The position numbers and the translations under genes were made by a program. A stretch of 64,000 bases of DNA. Source: Crocodylus rhombifer. Taxonomy: Eukaryota > Chordata > Crocodylia > Crocodylidae. The stretch lies in contig JAVSML010025176.1 of NCBI GenBank assembly GCA_038503035.1, positions 768,774 to 832,773 on the forward strand. The letters are read 5' to 3'. Shown here one piece after another: positions 58,339-64,000 of this stretch (position 1 is the stretch's first letter; each line of letters starts with the position of its first letter). The notes below the pieces were generated by a model, which was not told the DNA's origin, ran no database searches, and saw only the letters and a list, made by a program, of their open reading frames with translations.

Positions 58339-58520
58339 GGGTGCACCTACATGTATGCTTTACTGTGCAGTAGACTATACATGCAACACTATCTATACAT
58401 GCATGGCAACTGGGCCAGTGAATACTAATTTACAGTGCCATCAGACAGTCCTGTCATATACAGGTATTATCTGATGGTGAAGCAAATGACTGTGATTAAA
58501 TGCATGTGCAGACAGTGACA
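58339..58520. mobile_element. Putative small inverted-repeat element
   Basis: The left end GGGTGCACCTACATGTATGC, followed by TTTA, and the complement of the right end (GTCACTGTCTGCACATGCAT, then TTA) are weak inverted repeats. The interior contains ATACATGCA motifs twice. It is similar in style to family A ends. No target duplication is evident. Confidence 0.35.
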
Positions 58521-61500
58521 CTGGGATTAGTTTACTCCAACTCAAATTGTGCCAGAGTTTATTCAGTCGCATTAATTGCATTGAAGGCTAACTCAAGGAA
58601 AGATTCTTTTTACTTAAAGCCCTGGGAAAAGACAGGGTTCTGGGCTGCAAGAGTGGTTTCCTCTCCTTTACTCTTCCATCCATACCTCAGTGAAAAGAAT
58701 AAAAAGAAAAGCTCAGTGCTATAAAATTCCAAGGAGCAGTCCAGCCACAAATGCTACTATGATTAAGTATCTATGAGTCATATGCTACCATTAATATATT
58801 TAGAGCCTGAATTTTCCCCAAATTTTAGGAAATGTAGAATATTCATGGAAAAAAGAATCCCTTCCCACAATGAAATAAAATCTTTTAACATTTTCTCCTT
58901 CTTACTGTAAATGCTTCCCACCAGGAGATTTCCACATTGTATGTATCAAATGACCAGCATATTATTGATGGAGTTAATAATATGAAATAAAAGTCAACTG
59001 TGACCTTATTTCCCTTACACTTTTTTGCAAGGGGTCAGGGGGAAGGGAGGTATTCAAAAGTCTCACAAGGATACATAGTCTCACAAGGATACATTTTTAC
59101 ATGGATGCATTTGATTTCTGGAACATCTTTAACAGATAATTTCTGGTATCCTATATATATAAAGAATCCCTTAAAACATGGATTTCATCATTTGTATTGT
59201 ATTTCACAATAACTATCCTCCCTTAAAGGTCTGTGAGAAAGTTAACAAGATTACCAGATCTTGAACCAGATTCTTAGTTGATGTAAATCAGTCTGGCTCC
59301 ATTAAAGATGATGTAGTCGTGTTGTCTTATTAGCTGAGAACATGAAGACTTACTTCACCTCCTGTGTAGAAATTCACTTGCTGTCCCAAACTATTTCTGG
59401 CATAGAGAGAATAACTAGCAGCTGAACGATAATACTGTGTACTTATTGCATAACTATGAAATATATCAAAATACAAGTATTTCCAATGACAACCGAATAG
59501 CAAGGTAAAAAGTTATACTGATAGAAAAACAGAACAAAACAAAAAAGCCAACCCTCACCTCCAAACCTTATTTTGAATGCAAGTAATTGAACCTGTAATA
59601 ACACCTTATAGAAAAAATTCCTATAATTGAAAATGATTGATAGAAAGACTGTCTTTTTATCTGATGGATGTTGTTTGCATTATAGAGTGACAACTGCAGT
59701 GAATAATCATCAGATAGTTGTACTAAGAGTAGATTACAGAAAAGATTTATCTTCTTCGGCTTGCCATAAAATAGGATATTCCATTATACACAAATATTAA
59801 AAAAACAACAAAACATATATTTCTCAGTGGTGGAAGGGATATTTTAGACAGCAAGAGAGTTAAAACTGTTATCTATATAATCAGTTGAAGAAAATGTGAT
59901 GCATTACCAAACCATTTTGGTAAAAGAGTACAGTTTACAAATATATTTGCATGTACTATAGCCTTTCCTGTTAGATAATTTAGAGAAAAGGACTCTCATA
60001 TACCAATACTGTCTTAAATCTGTTCTTCAAACTTTTAGGTTATTCTCTACTAGTTACATTCTGCACACAGAAGAAAATGCAGTTCTGAGAATGAAGAATA
60101 GGAATGAATGTGCTGCCTCTCAGTGTTATAGTATATCCAATGAGCACACTCCTTTCTTTGGGAAGTGAAGAGGACTTAAGGGAAGAAAAAGTAAAATAGA
60201 TCATTCCCTTGTTCTTTCAAAATACCCACCTGTTCTAAGATCAGACCATATAGAAAGATTTTGTTAATCTGTGTTTTTATTTTGTTCATCATGTATATTT
60301 ACATTCTGTTCCTTGCAGAGCAGAGATTTTCTTGATTGTTTGGCATAGCTCACTTGCTTTATAGCACCATGCATATTGCACGGGTCTTTAAAGTAAGGAT
60401 GACATACTCAATGAAATATACTCACTTTACTACATAATAAACGAATAAATAATAATAACAAATGGTATTTTTTTACAACAGACTTCAAAAATATTAATGA
60501 TTAAGTGTAGTGGCAGGAGGTTTAAACTGGAAAAGATATGAACATTATGATATAAAATCCCAATAGGCACAAACTTTGATGGCATGTAACTTTTTTCAAG
60601 AAGGTTTATTTCAATACATTAATTTTCTAAGTAAAGAGAATCGGTTTTAAATATTAACCTTAATTATTTTACTCCTTTTACCCAATGATATTTGATTTTT
60701 GTGATTTAAAAGAAATTAACATGCTCTCTCAAGCACAAAGTTCAGAGCCATCTATACATTTCAGCAGTACAGGCCACATAGTTCACAATATAAGCAACAC
60801 ATGGTAAGCAATTTTAAAAGAAATAAACTGTACTATGTGGATCAATTTTATAACATTTTAAAAATATATTCTCATGTATAATTGACTCCTACCATATGTT
60901 TTATAAAGTAACCTAGTGATCTTTAACAAAAACAAAACAAAACAAAATCTTCCTCACTAAAGTGTATTTCTTCAGGATTTAAAGAAACAGAGGTACAAGG
61001 TCCACAAGGGTTGTGAAATAAGGGGTAAAAGGCTGAAGGAGATCAAAAGCTGTCTTATTAATGGCTTCATGCACTCAGATGAAAAATAAAGGAAATATGA
61101 GTTCAACAGTCCATGAGCTACATTTTAAAACCATACTGCTGCTATATTTGTCCAAAGATAAAGCAGAGTTTAATATTTTTCACAGTATACATAAAATAAA
61201 TTGTTAGAAAAGAAAATGTCAAAATTTCAGAAATGTTTCACCATTTTTCATTTATAAGCTCATTATCCAATAGCAGCTCTCAAGAATAAAGCTAATTTAC
61301 ATTTAAAATAAGAGTACAGTCTACTCCTTAAAAGCACAATGATAAACACACCAATTTGACAATTACATTAATATGAGTATTTGCATAATCTGCCTTCTAC
61401 ACCTGTTCTTAATTTGAAGCAGCTGCAGGACAAATCACATCACATAATCTGAACGTGCCACAGAGCAATGCATGTACTCTAACCCTTTCCCTACATTTTT

Positions 61501-62518
61501 TTTATTTCATTTATTTATTTTCAAATTTAAAATGAAGCCATGTTTTCTGTTTGGATAGTTTACATTCATCACAGATAACATAAGGAGGCTAAAGTGCATT
61601 TTAAATGTTTTTTGTTTTGCTTAGTTTCCTGTGACAGTGATCATTTAATTTTCATGGCTGGAGAAACAACACATAAAACCCCACACTTTTACAGCTTATT
61701 AGGCTAGATGTGCCTCCTGTGAAGTACATTAAAAACATAAAGAGCTAACATATATCATAATAATAGACTGCAGACTGATATTCACATGCTGTTTAGCCAA
61801 ACACTGAAACTAAATAATTATCACTGACTGCAGGCTCCACCCCATCTCAGATATAGTTACTTTCCAACTTTTGGGCAACTCTGTGTACAGCAGTAATGAA
61901 AAGAGAAAAAAAGAAAATTGTGTGTTAACACTCCAAATTCAGTTGACTGGATAAAAAATATGATACACACCAACAGAATTACTACTGCCCATTGATCCAA
62001 TGTAACCTATGGTGTTAAAGACAATATCCTTTCTGTGCATTTTGGAGGTCCACTTCTATTATGATAACCTCATGCACATTAAAAGAGATGAAAGAAGAAG
62101 TGCATCTCAAAGAAATAGCTGCAGTTGACAATATTAAACATGAATGATACTGTGGTCATGGTAAAGCCTAGTGGCAATTATTATAGATTTTTCAACTGGA
62201 TGGACACAAGCACTTGGGTAAGCAGAGAGTTCAATTACTAGAATAGCAGGCTACTTCTTCCAAAAAGCTTCTAGCATACATGAGAAAGGACAGCAAAGCA
62301 CAGAGGCTGACTGGTTTGCTCTCCAGAATCTTTTCTATGATTGAAAAATTGATATTTATATTAAAAACAGAAGATGGGGTTCAATGAATGTGGTTTAGAT
62401 GGAGTATAAGGATTCAGCAGTAGACATTGCTGTGGTTCTAGAGTTTTCCACTGAAATACAAGGTACAAAATTTGCATTCTATTACAATGGTTGTCACCAA
62501 ACAAATTATGCCCTGTTA
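58521..62518. other. Long AT-rich stretch, almost repeat-free
   Basis: About 4 kb. 59255-59320 (CCAGATCTTGAACCAGATTC, GATGTAAATCAGTCTGGCTC) looks like a fragment of an amniote palindromic repeat. Otherwise no gene or nameable repeat. A direct repeat TCACAAGGATACAT(A/T) occurs twice at about 59063-59095. The low repeat load is notable next to the surrounding clusters. Confidence 0.5.
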
Positions 62519-63158
62519 CAGTGGTGCTCAAACTTTTTCACTGGTGGGCCAGATGGGCAATGTCCAGCCAGTCCAAAGGCCAGGGGTTGGTGCAGTGGGG
62601 CGCCATCCTACTATGCAGGGGAGGCTGATGTCAGCCCAGCCTGATCCAGCCCCACAAGGGGCATGGCCCATCCCAAATCCAGCCCCACAGGGGGGCACTG
62701 GCCCCCCAATCCAGCCCTGCTGGGGTAAGTGTGGCCTGGTCCCTATTGAGCCATGAAAGGAGAAGAGGGTGTGGTCTGGTCCAAATCCAGGCCCACAGGG
62801 AGATGGGGCATGGCCTGGTGTTGATTCAGTTCCATGGGGGGGAAGGGGCATGCCCCATCCCTAACTTTGCTGCGTGAGAAAAGAGGGCATGGACTTGCCC
62901 CATTCAGCCGGGTACAGGGAAAGGGAGTGTGGCCCAGCCCCAACCCCAACCCCAACCCCAACCCCAACCCACCAGCACGCAGAAAAGAGAATGTGGCCTG
63001 GCCCAGATCTAGCTGTGCTGGCAGACCAGGTATGGGAATTTGGCAGCGGAGAAGGGTAGCTACTGCGTCCCTGCTGCCAAATTTCCCAACCCATAGGGAG
63101 CAGCACAGCCAAGATCCATTGGCTCCCTGGTTCAAAGGCTGGAGGTTGAGAACCCCTG
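62519..63158. mobile_element. Non-autonomous hAT-like element with GC-rich core
   Basis: The left end CAGTGGTGCTCAAAC and the complement of the right end (CAGGGGTTCTCAACC) match at 12 of 15 positions. Flanks CCCTGTTA (62511-62518) and CTCTATGA (63159-63166) agree at 5 of 8, consistent with an old 8-bp duplication. The core is GC-rich, with degenerate repeats of a GGGGCATGGCC..ATCCAGCCCCA type unit (62630-62990). Open frames of 81-143 codons on both strands are by-products of that repeat. No transposase. Confidence 0.75.
62938..62970 (+). repeat. (CCCCAA)5 CCC array
   Basis: Five uninterrupted CCCCAA units followed by CCC, from 62938 to 62970, inside the hAT-like element. The complement is TTGGGG repeated, a strong G-quadruplex pattern. 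It differs from the vertebrate telomere repeat TTAGGG. Confidence 0.96.
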
Positions 63159-63166
63159 CTCTATGA

Positions 63167-64000
63167 GATTTCATTTATTTGATAACCATGCTTGGACTGC
63201 CTAGTAAATGAACAAGGGACTGAATTCCCGTGGAGATGTTCATAGTCCAAAAGATCTATCACTCAAGAGAAGCGTAAAAATGGAAGAGTATAAAGGAAGG
63301 TAGAGGTGCATTTGTTTTTTCTAATTGTTTGAATGCTTTCAGTGTAGGACTATATATAGGATAGGCCTGAAATTGTCTAAGAATGAACAAATTTAAGAAT
63401 GTTCAATAATAAAGGGGAAGACAGCTACCTAAGTAGTACCAGTGAGCAATGTCTGTGCAACAATTAGTAGTAGAAGAGCTTAATCCTCATGCATAAAATA
63501 ATCTATCTGGATCTAGCCTACAACAGTCATGGATGAGAAAGACAATGTGCTAAAATGTATGCCTAGATCAAGGTGTGCTTAAAGAATCTGTAGATAATAG
63601 GAAATAGAGAGAACTTTTTTCACTTGACTTGTAGTAGGAGAAACATTATTGGCTCAGTCATTTGGCTCACAACAGAAATAATATGTTATTACTGATAATT
63701 ATAAGAAAATGTATTGGCATTTTTCCACTATGATAAGATGTCACCTCACTTGCCGTAGGCAACATACACATAGAAGATACAAATCATGACTCCAGTAAAT
63801 TATTTGTTCTGATAATAACATTGTGGTATTTACAGTGACAATTCCCCAGGATTTTATACTAGTCAGTCTTTGGCTGGCTTCTGTGCCAGGAAAGTACTTC
63901 CTATACCTTGCAGCTCACAAAATATTTGACGACTTAAGAGAAAAAACCCCCCACATGCCTTACACATATTCCATAGACTAACTGATGTGACACTGAATGA
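63167..64000. other. AT-rich stretch, no gene seen
   Basis: No supported coding, RNA or repeat feature to the end of the window. Confidence 0.5.

Noticed and set aside
62938..62970. Interstitial vertebrate telomere repeat
   Set aside because: The unit is CCCCAA, not CCCTAA, and it sits within a transposon core.
62743..63174. 143-codon minus-strand frame with repeated GLGLGLG and GVGVGVG-like tracts
   Set aside because: The dipeptide tracts are only the CCCCAA array read in different frames, inside a hAT-like element.
1..64000. CRISPR array, bacterial operon, or prokaryotic promoter and terminator signals
   Set aside because: No regularly spaced identical repeats and no operon-like dense coding. 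Element content is that of a vertebrate nuclear genome.

Overview
This window reads as non-coding vertebrate nuclear DNA. It is AT-rich, has no exon or host gene that I can support, and is full of decayed transposable elements. CR1-type LINE fragments dominate, mostly 5'-truncated, with 3' tails related to TCTATGAAATCTATGAAT. Around them are hAT-like DNA transposons, small inverted-repeat elements and GC-rich foldback elements. There is also an apparent tRNA-derived SINE family, plus ancient L2 and MIR remnants. Dominance of CR1 over L1 and Alu-like repeats argues against a mammal. The mix suits a sauropsid, and I infer a crocodilian first and a turtle second. The species is not provable from the sequence alone. 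A 10-base run of N at 17487-17496 shows this is a draft assembly.

Layout. 1-6 kb: AT-rich DNA with a CR1 3' scrap, a Harbinger-like MITE (3098-3568) and one copy of a recurrent small element. 6-8 kb: a long minus-strand CR1 with reverse transcriptase (RT) motifs. 8.5-9 kb: a hAT-like element with an 8-bp target duplication and a perfect 30-nt palindrome inside. 9.4-17.1 kb: more copies of the small element, two SINE copies and a GC-richer block. 18.2-20 kb: a GC-rich block with a perfect 17-bp hairpin, then a large foldback with arms of about 400 bp. 23.1-24.3 kb: a small inverted-repeat element and a CR1 tail. 26-27.2 kb: a 24-base C run, a SINE and an 82-84 bp minisatellite. 27-36 kb: mostly featureless AT-rich DNA with three CR1 fragments. 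36.4-37.9 kb: remnants of two other LINE clades.

The most structured part is 39.9-46.8 kb. A plus-strand CR1, with endonuclease and RT remnants, is split by a minus-strand CR1. That second element is itself split by two head-to-head CR1 copies, and a hAT MITE sits directly on the 3' tail of the outermost element. 49.2-50.1 kb holds a second foldback made of repeated GC-rich units, followed by the best-preserved CR1 tail (50196-50667). 53.8-58.5 kb contains MITEs, a MIR and a second copy of the Harbinger-like MITE in opposite orientation to the first. 62.5-63.2 kb holds another hAT-like element, with an internal CCCCAA repeat array.

No genes act together here: all coding remnants are retrotransposon pseudogenes with stops, frameshifts or internal deletions. 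The longest open frames elsewhere lie in GC-rich repeats and look spurious. I found no convincing new biological system. The best leads are the nested CR1 insertion history, the two foldback elements, the inverted Harbinger-like pair and the SINE family.
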